From positions 1-64,000 of the forward strand of contig CANLCJ010000013.1 in the NCBI GenBank assembly GCA_947489085.1: DNA of 64,000 nucleotides, given 5' to 3'. The stretch comes from an uncultured Flavobacteriaceae bacterium (GTDB lineage Bacteria > Bacteroidota > Bacteroidia > Flavobacteriales > Flavobacteriaceae). Each line of letters starts with the position of its first letter. The stretch's first letter is position 1. Position numbers and translations under genes: made by a program. Under the pieces are notes generated by a model. It made no database searches, was not told where the DNA came from, and saw only the letters and a list, made by a program, of their open reading frames with translations. Shown here piece after piece: positions 1 to 6,976 of this stretch.

Positions 1-288
1 CTGGTAAAAAACAATTCGCTAATGAGGTATCCAAGGCTAAGCTAGTATGTGTATAATTTATTCAAAACTATGAATTTCTATATTGATCCCCAAGTTTTAC
101 TCTTGATGTCTGATACACTTATCGAAGCTACTTCGGGTTCACGCTTAAGCATTACGGCTTGTTTATTTGATAGCATGGAGCTTCAGAGAATCCCTCACGA
201 AACTTACTGTCCATGCATCTTCAGAGTGAACAGTTAATTGCTCTGGTAGGATTTACACCTACTGGATGTATGCCACTTCGTGGCACAC
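1..288 (-). ncRNA. 5' part of a class C-like group II intron (truncated by window edge)
   Basis: Read on the minus strand, the sequence starting at 288 opens with GTGTGCC, which fits the group II 5' consensus GUGYG. It continues with a short hairpin (TGCCAC/GTGGCA), a GGTGTAAATCC segment at 262-248 and a GGGATTCTCTGAAG segment near 200-185. The order and spacing resemble domain I of class C introns such as that of Oceanobacillus iheyensis, as I remember it. The reverse transcriptase gene would lie beyond the window start. No protein is called here: the small plus-strand reading frame at 49-237 is a shadow of this RNA. The intron sits directly against the attC-like site at 289-458, the target type expected for class C-attC introns. 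Class and boundary rest on eye alignment only. Confidence 0.55.
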
Positions 289-458
289 CAACGTTTAATA
301 TATGTGTCGTAGCAGGACAAAATGTTACCAAGCCATCGACATTATCTGCGCATTGATTGCTAACTTTTTCTTTTTACAAGCATTGCGCCTTACCAAATAT
401 ACAAGAACCAATCGATTGATCACTTTGCTGCTATGATCACATATATCGTGTTATATGC
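289..458 (-). repeat. attC-like imperfect inverted repeat (integron cassette recombination site)
   Basis: This ~170-nt stretch folds onto itself. The arm at 298-319 (ATATATGTG then TCGTAGCAGGACAAA) pairs imperfectly with 424-446 (TTTGCTGCTATGATCAC then ATATAT). An inner arm at 348-361 pairs with 379-388 (GCGCA/TGCGC, GCT/AGC). On the minus strand the outer ends read GCATATAAC just after the stop of the upstream gene and AACGTTG at the far end. These are reminiscent of the RYYYAAC and GTTRRRY cores of integron attC sites. It directly follows the 158-aa cassette gene and is abutted by the intron-like sequence at 288. Confidence 0.55.
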
Positions 459-463
459 TTTTT

Positions 464-940
464 TTAATCTATCTCCTGCGTTATAGTATTCAGATATTTC
501 ACCATATCATTAAGGTTTTCCAATTCCGTTTCTGATCGTCTATTATTCCAATAATACTTGTGACTCCCAATATCAAATTGAATTTTTGGATTATATACTT
601 TTTGAACTCTGAAGTTCTTTATTTTATTAGATTTCATTACTATATTAATCAACCTATTCTGCCTTCGGGGCTTTCCAATTACACGAATTTCTTCGTGTGC
701 TATTCCTCCAAATTCAGGCATACAATAAACTTTTGCTTCAGGTCTAAACTGTTTTGTTCCGCGCTTAATCTCTTTTTCCATTCCATATGAGTGTTTGTCA
801 ACAATATTTCCAACAATACACCATTCAAATTCTCTATTATCAATTCCGGTCAATTCCTTATTATCGGTATCTTTTTGAGAATCAGATTTAATCCAGTTTG
901 ATATTTTGTTTAGGATATTCACTCTTATTGCATATAACAT
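464..940 (-). CDS. Cassette-borne hypothetical protein (158 aa)
   Basis: Soluble 158-residue protein with no signal peptide or membrane segment. Its core has the pattern EWCIVGNIVDKHSYG, EIKRGTKQF, KVYC, VIGKPRR and IKNFRVQKVY. I recall this pattern from small proteins of unknown function in integron gene cassettes (WCVV-NIV, G-KxF-PGxKVY), but I cannot name a function. The ATG at 940 lies inside the GTTATATGC core of the left recombination site. A GTG at 922 (VNILNK) is an alternative start. The gene is bounded by inverted copies of a ~21-bp motif (438-458 and 930-951) and reads in the same direction as the recombinase relic just upstream of it, as expected for a single-gene cassette. Confidence 0.6.
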   Translation of the reverse strand: MLYAIRVNILNKISNWIKSDSQKDTDNKELTGIDNREFEWCIVGNIVDKHSYGMEKEIKRGTKQFRPEAKVYCMPEFGGIAHEEIRVIGKPRRQNRLINIVMKSNKIKNFRVQKVYNPKIQFDIGSHKYYWNNRRSETELENLNDMVKYLNTITQEID

Positions 941-951
941 AGATATATGTG
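930..951. repeat. Cassette boundary motif, inverted copy of 438-458
   Basis: The 22 bases at 930-951 are the reverse complement of 438-458 apart from a small central difference (GTG versus TATG); a 10-base and an 8-base block match exactly. Twenty of the 22 bases also recur at 2695-2716, next to the AraC cassette. The motif lies between the recombinase relic and the start codon of the 158-aa gene, where an integron attI or attC core would sit. Confidence 0.6.
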
Positions 952-1176
952 TTTTACAAATCTAAAGGATTTTTTACAGATTCAAAACTACTAACAGCTA
1001 CATGCGTGCGTATTTCTGTAGTTTTCGAGCTATTATGTCCTAATAGAATTTGTATCTGTCTCAAATTGGTGCCATTTTCCTGTGAAATACTAAAAGCTGG
1101 CTAAAACAGTTCAAACCACTACCTCACTCACAACATGACCTTTACACAAAAACCACAAATCAAGGTAAAACAAAAA
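951..1176 (-). pseudogene. Tyrosine recombinase (integrase) 3' relic, copy A of a direct repeat
   Basis: On the minus strand this encodes the C-terminal end of a tyrosine recombinase. It reads QENGTNLRQIQILLGHNSS, then KTTEIRTHVAVSSFES and VKNPLDL, followed by a TAA stop at 956-954. The LLGH box and the THV motif with the catalytic Tyr region are family hallmarks (EIRTH replaces the usual EIYTH, so the nucleophilic Tyr is lost). The H-x-x-R side is frameshifted around 1090-1110 and the rest of the gene is absent. The segment is about 95% identical to 2744-2970. THV...KNPLD resembles IntI-type ends (RSPLD), and the relic is co-oriented with the gene that follows it. Confidence 0.7.
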
Positions 1177-1209
1177 ATCGCTTCAAACATCTCGTTTAAA
1201 GCGATTTAA
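1174..1209 (-). terminator. Hairpin followed by a T run (terminator-like)
   Basis: On the minus strand AATCGCTT pairs with AAGCGATT, with additional TAAAC/GTTTG pairing inside, followed by TTTTTTG. It lies between the tRNA-like fragment near 1219-1245 and the recombinase relic. This mirrors the order tRNA, terminator, relic seen in copy B, although the hairpin sequences differ. Confidence 0.5.
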
Positions 1210-1442
1210 ATAAAATTGTGACCTCAACTCCGAGGAACAGAGTTCGAACTTTTTGAAGCATGATATCTTCCTAATACTCTCGAAATCTCATGCTATTTTA
1301 AGCTTATAAGTACGCTTTGATAAGCGTTTTTTACTTAAGCAAATCAGGCTACTCTATGACCTTACAATGAAGACTTTCTCTTTTTGAAGGCATCCATTTT
1401 TTATTCTTTTTCAACACAGTTCTTAGTTATTGTACGCAGTTT
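1210..1442. other. Gene-free spacer with a tRNA 3'-end-like fragment and a cassette end
   Basis: No coding frame is convincing here. At 1218-1250 the string GTGACCTC...GAGTTCGAAC resembles the T-arm and acceptor end of a minus-strand tRNA (compare the real tRNA at 3100-3127), but the arms do not pair properly. At 1428-1438 TATTGTACGC forms an imperfect inverted partner to GCGTACAA at 2695-2702, on the other side of the AraC/GNAT unit. This is the expected downstream boundary of that cassette. Confidence 0.35.
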
Positions 1443-1913
1443 TTATTCTGTCAGTTTCTTCCAAAAGACGATTTTGTCATCGCCTTTTTCATAAAATTCT
1501 GGGATTATAGCTTGTTTTGTGTAGTTACATTTAATATAAAACTCTCTTGTCAATTCAAATTCTGTTTTTCCTGATGTTTCTACGATTAAAATTCGGTTTC
1601 CGTTTTCCCGTAACTCGTTCTCAATGTATTCCATCATTTTCTTTCCAATACCTTTCCCTTGTTGACTTTTATGCACCGCAATTGCATAAAGATTATAAGT
1701 TCCTTCGGTCAACCTTTCAGGTGCACAGTAGCCAATCGAAATAGGTTTTCCTTGGTCAAGTGTCGTGAACCAAATATCTGTTGATTTATCGTTGTTTAAA
1801 TAATCACTTATCATATCATCAAGCAAGTAAGAAGGGAACAATTCGCTTGAATCAAGAACTTTCTTTAATTCTAAAAGATCTTCTTTCTTTACTTTTCTAA
1901 TTTGTTTGTCCAT
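1443..1913 (-). CDS. GNAT family N-acetyltransferase (cassette gene)
   Basis: A single GNAT domain fills the protein. The acetyl-CoA pyrophosphate loop appears as [11 protein letters not shown] after the beta-4 segment YNLYAIAVH. The C-terminal region [25 protein letters not shown] is typical of the fold. The substrate cannot be told. I chose the ATG at 1913 (MDKQIRK, 156 aa); an in-frame GTG at 1934 would add seven residues. The gene follows the AraC regulator with a short gap and is co-directional, so the two are probably co-transcribed and the regulator may control this enzyme. Both lie between inverted cassette-end motifs, so they were probably acquired together. Confidence 0.75.
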   Translation of the reverse strand: MDKQIRKVKKEDLLELKKVLDSSELFPSYLLDDMISDYLNNDKSTDIWFTTLDQGKPISIGYCAPERLTEGTYNLYAIAVHKSQQGKGIGKKMMEYIENELRENGNRILIVETSGKTEFELTREFYIKCNYTKQAIIPEFYEKGDDKIVFWKKLTE

Positions 1914-1957
1914 TTTCTCTGTATTTGAGCACAAAAGTAAAGACTGTTATTATTCTA

Positions 1958-2668
1958 TTATTGTAAGATTCTGCTATTGTAAGCTTTTGAAGGACTTACA
2001 CCTAAAACATTCTTAAAAGAGTTAGTCAAGTGGGCTTGGTCAAAAAATCCACTTTGTAAAGAAACATCTGCTAAATTATTGTTTTCACTTAGGTACAGGT
2101 GTATTGCCTGTCGCAATCTATTCCAAACAAGATATTTTTTTATTGATATTCCAATGTGTTCTTTGAAAAGGTGAGAAAGTCTACTATCTGATAAAAATAC
2201 CTTTGAGGTTAATTCTGGAATAAGATTTTTGTACTCAAGTTCATTTTCTTCAATAAATTTAATGCTTTCAGATATTCGCTCATCCGTTGGTGTTTTTAAA
2301 TCGTTCTTTCTTGTAAGATTTTTGATTTCTGAAAACAGAGTATCTTTTTTTGTGAAATTGGTTTTTACGAAGACTCCATTTTGAAATAATATTTCTTTAT
2401 TATCAAAGAATTTAGATAATTGAGCGTTATGGCTTTCAATCATCAATATTCTAACTGAACAATTATTTGATATGACTTTGTGTTTTGTGTTAGAATCGAT
2501 AATGGCAAAAACTAAATTTTCAATAATCTCTCCTTTAGTTTGTAATGAAAAAGTTCCACTTATTGCATTTATGATTTCGACAACAGGATGCGAATGACTC
2601 TCTGTATTCAATTCATCGAACTCGAAGCTATAAATTCCTTTTTTTATGTCAAAGTCGTTAATTTTCAT
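1958..2668 (-). CDS. AraC family transcriptional regulator (cassette gene)
   Basis: 236-residue regulator. It has an N-terminal cupin-like ligand-sensing half (ESHSHPVVEIINAISGTF around residues 24-41) and a C-terminal pair of helix-turn-helix motifs (SDSRLSHLFKEHIGISIKKY, then LADVSLQSGFFDQAHLTNSF, ending GVSPSKAY). The ATG at 2668 is preferred. A longer frame runs back to 2749, but only by reading through the palindromic recombination site and into the recombinase relic, so that extension is not real. It is the first gene of the two-gene cassette and is followed by the GNAT gene. The effector is unknown. Confidence 0.8.
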   Translation of the reverse strand: MKINDFDIKKGIYSFEFDELNTESHSHPVVEIINAISGTFSLQTKGEIIENLVFAIIDSNTKHKVISNNCSVRILMIESHNAQLSKFFDNKEILFQNGVFVKTNFTKKDTLFSEIKNLTRKNDLKTPTDERISESIKFIEENELEYKNLIPELTSKVFLSDSRLSHLFKEHIGISIKKYLVWNRLRQAIHLYLSENNNLADVSLQSGFFDQAHLTNSFKNVLGVSPSKAYNSRILQ

Positions 2669-2694
2669 TGGAAGATTTCGGGTGTTGTCAAATT

Positions 2695-2743
2695 GCGTAC
2701 AACATAGATATATGTGCAATTGCACATATATCTCATGTATGTG
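2695..2743. repeat. Compact palindromic cassette site (28-bp perfect palindrome core)
   Basis: Bases 2706-2733 form a perfect palindrome centred between 2719 and 2720 (ATATGTGCAATTGCACATAT in the middle). It is extended on both sides by imperfect matches, with a one-base bulge at 2734. The left arm, 2695-2716, repeats 20 of the 22 bases of the motif at 930-951. It sits exactly between the recombinase relic copy B and the AraC cassette, and so behaves like an attI- or attC-type site. Confidence 0.6.
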
Positions 2744-2970
2744 TTCCACAAATCTAAAGGATTTTTTACAGATTCAAAACTACTAACAGTTACATGTGTA
2801 TGTATTTCTGTAGTTTTCCAGCTATTATGTCCTAATAGAAGTTGTATCTGTCTCAAATTGGTGCCATTTTCCTGTAAAATACTAAAAGGTGGCTAAAACA
2901 GTTCAAACCACTACCTCACTCACAACATGACCTTTACACACAACTACAAATCAAGGTAAAACAAAAAAAA
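2744..2970 (-). pseudogene. Tyrosine recombinase 3' relic, copy B of a direct repeat
   Basis: The minus strand encodes QENGTNLRQIQLLLGHNSW, KTTEIHTHVTVSSFES and VKNPLDLW, the same recombinase tail as at 951-1176. Here the stop codon is replaced by TGG, so the frame runs on into the palindromic site. Upstream residues (the SFATHLL box) are frameshifted and the catalytic N-terminal part is missing. About a dozen differences separate the two copies over ~225 bp. This is a relic and not a functional gene. Confidence 0.7.
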
Positions 2971-3037
2971 GCTATGAGAGACTATTAATCACGAATAGGA
3001 TTCGCTGTGCGCATCCCTCAAAGCTCCGCTTTGAACA

Positions 3038-3089
3038 AACAAAACGTCCAAAAGACATTTTGAGTAAACTCAATGCTTTTGGACGTTTA
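3038..3089 (-). terminator. Terminator downstream of tRNA-Arg
   Basis: On the minus strand ACGTCCAAAAG pairs with CTTTTGGACGT around a ~20-nt interior containing a second small stem (TTGAGTTTACTCAA), followed by TTTGTTTG. It lies 11 bp after the tRNA-Arg 3' end and is the natural end of that transcript. Confidence 0.65.
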
Positions 3090-3099
3090 TTTGTATTCG

Positions 3100-3173
3100 T
3101 GACCGCGAAGGGATTCGAACCCCCAACCCTCAGAGCCGAAATCTGATATTCTATCCAGTTGAACTACGCAGCC
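3100..3173 (-). tRNA. tRNA-Arg (anticodon TCG)
   Basis: A 74-nt cloverleaf on the minus strand. The acceptor arm is GGCTGCG/CGCGGTC with discriminator A (one G-U and one T-G pair). The anticodon stem TCAGA/TCTGA encloses the loop TTTCGGC, giving anticodon TCG (decodes CGA, arginine). The T-loop is GGTTCGAATCC. CCA is not encoded. It lies downstream of yqeY and of the arginine operon on the same strand, and marks the border between the conserved chromosome and the integron-like relic. Confidence 0.93.
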
Positions 3174-3212
3174 ATTTATTTTTACTATTTCTACAATAGC
3201 ATTTATATCGTA

Positions 3213-3662
3213 CTAAGCCAGTTTGGCCTTAACGATATTAGATATGGTTTTTCCATCTGCCTTACCGGCTAGTGCTTTACTTACCAAGCCCATGACTTTA
3301 CCCATGTCTTTCATTCCCGTTGCCCCTACTTGTGCAATAGTATCTGTAACAACTTTTTCTATCGCTTCTTCAGATAGGGCCTCTGGTAAAAATTGAGAGA
3401 TTACTTCTGCCTCTGCCAGTTCTGGAGCTGCTAAATCTTCTCTACCTTGCTCTAAATATACGGCAGCACTATCCTTGCGTTGCTTTACTTGTTTTTGTAA
3501 TATTTTAAGTTCTTCAGCTTCACTTAAGTCCCCATCTGCACCTGTTTCGGTTTTTGCTAATAAAATTGCCGATTTTACTGCTCTTAGTGCAGTAAGTGCT
3601 GTTTGGTCTTTAGCTTTCATGGCTGCCTTTAGAGACGTCATGATATCTTGTTGTAAGCTCAT
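3213..3662 (-). CDS. YqeY-like protein (GatB/YqeY domain)
   Basis: 149-residue protein matching the normal YqeY length. It starts MSLQQDIMTSLKAAMKAKD and carries LTALRAVKSAIL, then the mid-protein signature EAEVISQFLPEALSEEAIEKVV and the end GMGKVMG-like stretch KDMGKVMGLVSKAL with GKTISNIVK. The fold is shared with the tail domain of GatB, the aspartyl/glutamyl-tRNA amidotransferase subunit, which binds tRNA. The cellular role of the free-standing protein is not settled. It is 92 bp downstream of argH on the same strand. Confidence 0.88.
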   Translation of the reverse strand: MSLQQDIMTSLKAAMKAKDQTALTALRAVKSAILLAKTETGADGDLSEAEELKILQKQVKQRKDSAAVYLEQGREDLAAPELAEAEVISQFLPEALSEEAIEKVVTDTIAQVGATGMKDMGKVMGLVSKALAGKADGKTISNIVKAKLA

Positions 3663-3754
3663 AATTATAACTTTAAAATATGTGCGAATATAAAAAATAG
3701 ATTCAAATCTAAATTTGCTTTAGAGGTATTTATTTCTCGGTCGATTTTTACAGT

Positions 3755-5029
3755 TTACTCAGGAAATTTTACGCGAATTTTATCTAAGCTTAAATTGTGT
3801 ATGCTCCCTACATGGGTATGCCGTTTCGATGTGTCTGGCACATAGCTGCCATCTTGCACTTGTCCTCCTATTTTCTGATAGGCTTCTCTAAAACTCTGCC
3901 CTTCTACCACAAGTGTATTTATATTATCTACCGTAAACAAATATTTGTACTTAGCATCGTTGATATCGACATCTTTAACTATAATTTGTTGTATTGAAAA
4001 ATTAAAAATATCTAAGATATCTTTTAGCTCCTCGAAAGCTGCTATCATATTTTCTTTTAGTAACTGAAAGTCGCGATGATACCCACTTGGCAAATTGTTT
4101 GTAATCAACACCATTTCTGTTTGCAAAGCTTGTATTTTATTGCATTTGCCACGAATTAACTCGAATACATCAGGGTTTTTTTTATGCGGCATAATACTAC
4201 TTCCTGTAGTCAGTTCGTCTGGAAAGGAAATAAATCCAAAATTCTGACTCATATACAAACAAGTGTCCATAGCAAAACGAGCTAAAGTGTTGGCTAAACC
4301 ACCTAAGGCAGCCGCTATAGTGCGTTCGTTTTTACCACGCCCCATTTGTGCGGCAACAACATTGTATTTAAGAGTAGCAAAATTCATCTCTTTGGTTGTT
4401 AACTCTCTATCTATAGGAAAAGAACTGCCATAACCTGCTGCTGAACCTAGTGGATTTTGATCCACTGTTTTTAACGCTGCATCTAGCATAAACGTATCGT
4501 CTACCATAAGCTCTGCGTACGCAGAAAACCATAAACCGAAAGAGGATGGCATAGCCACCTGCAAATGCGTGTAGCCTGGTAATACCTTGTCTTTATAAGT
4601 TTCTGCCAGCTCTAACAGGGTATCGAAAAGTGTTTTGGTTTTTGCGCGCACCAATTTTAAATTGTCTTTGTAGTACAAATGGCAGGCAACCAAAACTTGA
4701 TCGTTTCTAGAACGTGCAGTATGGATTTTTTTACCTACTTCACCCAAAGATTTTGTCAACTCGAATTCTATTTTAGAGTGCACGTCTTCAAACTGGGCAT
4801 CGATTTCGAAAGTTCCTGCCTCTATTTGCGCCGCTAAAACGTCTAAACCACCTAAAAGCTGCTCTAAATCTTCAGTCGTTAAAATGCCTATACTTTGCAA
4901 CATTCTAGCATGTGCTTTAGAGGCTATTACATCGTATTTTGCAATGTGTATGTCTATCTCTCTATCGTTGCCTACAGTAAACTGTTCTATTTTTTTATCT
5001 ATCGATATGCCTTTATCCCAAAGTTTCAT
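3755..5029 (-). CDS. argH: Argininosuccinate lyase
   Basis: Catalyses the last arginine step, argininosuccinate to arginine plus fumarate, in the cytosol. Family signatures are all present: HTARSRND (103-110), GYTHLQ (152-157) and the fumarase/aspartase signature GSSIMPHKKNP (about 266-276) with the catalytic Ser. The protein is 424 aa, a little shorter than E. coli ArgH (457), as is usual for Bacteroidota. It is the last gene of the arg/pro operon, 59 bp after argE. Confidence 0.95.
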   Translation of the reverse strand: MKLWDKGISIDKKIEQFTVGNDREIDIHIAKYDVIASKAHARMLQSIGILTTEDLEQLLGGLDVLAAQIEAGTFEIDAQFEDVHSKIEFELTKSLGEVGKKIHTARSRNDQVLVACHLYYKDNLKLVRAKTKTLFDTLLELAETYKDKVLPGYTHLQVAMPSSFGLWFSAYAELMVDDTFMLDAALKTVDQNPLGSAAGYGSSFPIDRELTTKEMNFATLKYNVVAAQMGRGKNERTIAAALGGLANTLARFAMDTCLYMSQNFGFISFPDELTTGSSIMPHKKNPDVFELIRGKCNKIQALQTEMVLITNNLPSGYHRDFQLLKENMIAAFEELKDILDIFNFSIQQIIVKDVDINDAKYKYLFTVDNINTLVVEGQSFREAYQKIGGQVQDGSYVPDTSKRHTHVGSIHNLSLDKIRVKFPE

Positions 5030-5088
5030 TAGTTTCTAATGTTTATTTGTTTGTGTGTCATGTTTATATTTAATCAACACATAATTTT

Positions 5089-6153
5089 CTATATAATTAC
5101 ACGCTCCAATAATTCTACATACAAAGCTACACCTTCTTCAACCTCATGCAAATAAATGTATTCATCGGCAGAATGTGATCTTGTACTATCGCCTGGCCCT
5201 AATTTTAAACTCGGGCAAGACAGTGCGGCTTGATCGGATAATGTTGGAGATCCATAAGTGTTACGCCCCATGGAGACGCCTGCTTTTACTAAATCGTGAT
5301 CTTGTGGTATAGACGACGAGTTTAAACGTAAACTACGCGGTGTAATACTGGCTACGGGAGCCTGAGCTTGTAAAATTTCAGCGATTTCTGCATTGGTATA
5401 GGCATCGTTTACGCGCACATCGATAACCAAATTTAAATCGGCTGGTACTGCATTGTGCTGTTTTCCAGCGTTAATTTGCGACACTGTTAGTTTTACGTCT
5501 CCTAGAGCTTCTGATGTTTTTTCGAATTTAAAATCTCTAAACCATTGTAAAACCTCTATAGATTTGTAAATAACATTATCTGCATTTGGGTGTGCTGCAT
5601 GGCTTGGTGTACCCTTAACAACCGCATCGAAAACTACTAGTCCTTTTTCTGCTATGGCCAAATGCATGAGTGTGGGTTCTCCAACAATAGCGACATCTAT
5701 TGGTGGTAATAGAGGTAACATGCTGTTTAAGCCTTTAGACCCACTATTTTCTTCTTCTGCAGAAGCCACTAATACTAGGTTGTATTTTAAATCGTCGCGG
5801 TGGTAAAAATATGTAAATGTAGCAATGAGTGCTACCAAACAGCCACCTGCATCGTTACTTCCTAGTCCATAAAGTTTACCATCTTCTACAGAAGCCTTAA
5901 AAGGATCTCTGGTATAAGCTGAATTGGGCTTTACAGTGTCCTGATGCGAATTTAGTAGTAATGTGGGTTTGCCTTCATCGAAATATTTATTTACAGCCCA
6001 AACGTTATTTAAAGTCCGCTTGTATTCTAAGTTATGGGTTTTAAACCAGGTTTCTATAAGAGTTGCGGTTTTATCTTCTTCTTTTGAAAAAGATACGGTT
6101 TCTATTAACTGCTTTAAAAGCGCTATAGCTTCTGTGGTTAATTGCGCTATCAT
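5089..6153 (-). CDS. argE: M20 family N-acylcitrulline/N-acetylornithine deacylase
   Basis: Zinc-dependent M20 peptidase-family deacylase. Metal ligands and catalytic residues appear in NSHQDTVKP (68-76), GLGSNDAGG (96-104) and ASAEEENSG (130-138), with GEPT later. The carbamoyltransferase of this operon is the N-acylornithine type. The substrate here is therefore probably N-acetyl- or N-succinyl-citrulline and not acetylornithine. The ATG overlaps the end of argB by 4 bp (ATGA-type coupling), which supports translational coupling. 354 aa. Confidence 0.88.
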   Translation of the reverse strand: MIAQLTTEAIALLKQLIETVSFSKEEDKTATLIETWFKTHNLEYKRTLNNVWAVNKYFDEGKPTLLLNSHQDTVKPNSAYTRDPFKASVEDGKLYGLGSNDAGGCLVALIATFTYFYHRDDLKYNLVLVASAEEENSGSKGLNSMLPLLPPIDVAIVGEPTLMHLAIAEKGLVVFDAVVKGTPSHAAHPNADNVIYKSIEVLQWFRDFKFEKTSEALGDVKLTVSQINAGKQHNAVPADLNLVIDVRVNDAYTNAEIAEILQAQAPVASITPRSLRLNSSSIPQDHDLVKAGVSMGRNTYGSPTLSDQAALSCPSLKLGPGDSTRSHSADEYIYLHEVEEGVALYVELLERVII

Positions 6154-6926
6154 AAGTACAAGGTTGTAAACTTTTGATTTTTATTATGTATCACGGTTGG
6201 ATTTGCTATATATACCTTAGAGACACCTTGTCCTAGAGCATGAAAACAATTTTCTAATTTAGGCAACATCCCGTCATGAAATACACCTTCGGCCTTTAAT
6301 GTTTTGTAAACTTTTGAGTCTATAGTTTCAATTACTGAATTTTCATCTTCTACAGATAGCAATACACCATTTTTTTCGAAACAGTAAAATAAGTTTACAT
6401 CGTATAATTTGGAAAGCCCTATAGCTAATTCTGATGCTATAGTATCGGCATTAGTATTGAATAACTGTCCGTTTTTATTGTGGGTAATAGCACAAAATAC
6501 AGGTGTAAAATCGGCTGCTATTAATTTATTTATATTGGTGTGATTTACGGATTTTACATCGCCTACAAATCCATAATCGACATCGTCTACTGGTCGTTTT
6601 TCAGATCGTATGCTATTTACATCTGCTCCTGTAAGTCCTATAGCATCGGTATTTAAACCTTGTAGCTTTGCAACTATATTTTTATTTACCAAACCACCAT
6701 ACACCATAGTGATAACTTCCAGAGTGTCGGCATCGGTAACGCGCCTGCCATTTACCATATTTGAAGGTATTCCTAGTCTAGACGCGACACTTGTGGCGCG
6801 TTTTCCGCCGCCATGTACAAGTATCTTCTTACCTTCTAGTTTAGAAAAATGCTCTAAAAACAACGCTAAAGCGTCTTCATTTTCTATAACGTTACCTCCT
6901 ATTTTTACTATTGATAGTTTTTCCAT
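6150..6926 (-). CDS. argB: Acetylglutamate kinase
   Basis: Phosphorylates the gamma-carboxyl of N-acylglutamate. It is an amino-acid kinase fold protein with KIGGNVIENE (8-17), the glycine-rich LVHGGGKRATSVASRLGI (36-53), NGRRVTDADTLEV and the C-terminal FNTNADTIASELA and DGMLPKL segments. 258 aa is the short form, without the N-terminal helix linked to hexamerisation and arginine feedback in some bacteria. Its stop overlaps the argE start. A C-rich palindrome lies in the 50-bp gap upstream of it. Confidence 0.93.
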   Translation of the reverse strand: MEKLSIVKIGGNVIENEDALALFLEHFSKLEGKKILVHGGGKRATSVASRLGIPSNMVNGRRVTDADTLEVITMVYGGLVNKNIVAKLQGLNTDAIGLTGADVNSIRSEKRPVDDVDYGFVGDVKSVNHTNINKLIAADFTPVFCAITHNKNGQLFNTNADTIASELAIGLSKLYDVNLFYCFEKNGVLLSVEDENSVIETIDSKVYKTLKAEGVFHDGMLPKLENCFHALGQGVSKVYIANPTVIHNKNQKFTTLYL

Positions 6927-6976
6927 TATTCTCTCCCTCCGCCCTCTTCTTAGGAGAGGGAACTCATTTTTGTTAT
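6927..6976. repeat. C-rich palindromic intergenic repeat (REP-like)
   Basis: Contains TCTCCCTCCGCCCTCTTC followed by TTAGGAGAGGGA. The CTCTCC and GGAGAG arms pair. Similar CCCTCC/GGAGG strings recur at 13427-13457 and 13507-13540 in the same operon. This looks like a dispersed short intergenic element and not like a terminator, because no T run follows. Confidence 0.45.

Noticed and set aside
49-237. 62-codon plus-strand frame
   Set aside because: It lies opposite the group II intron-like RNA and has no protein features.
2669-2749. N-terminal extension of the AraC regulator
   Set aside because: The extra codons are translated palindrome and recombinase relic; the protein proper starts at the ATG at 2668.
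2665-2856. Short integrase-like ORF as a functional gene
   Set aside because: Only the last part of the catalytic domain is present, the upstream part is frameshifted, and the stop codon is lost.
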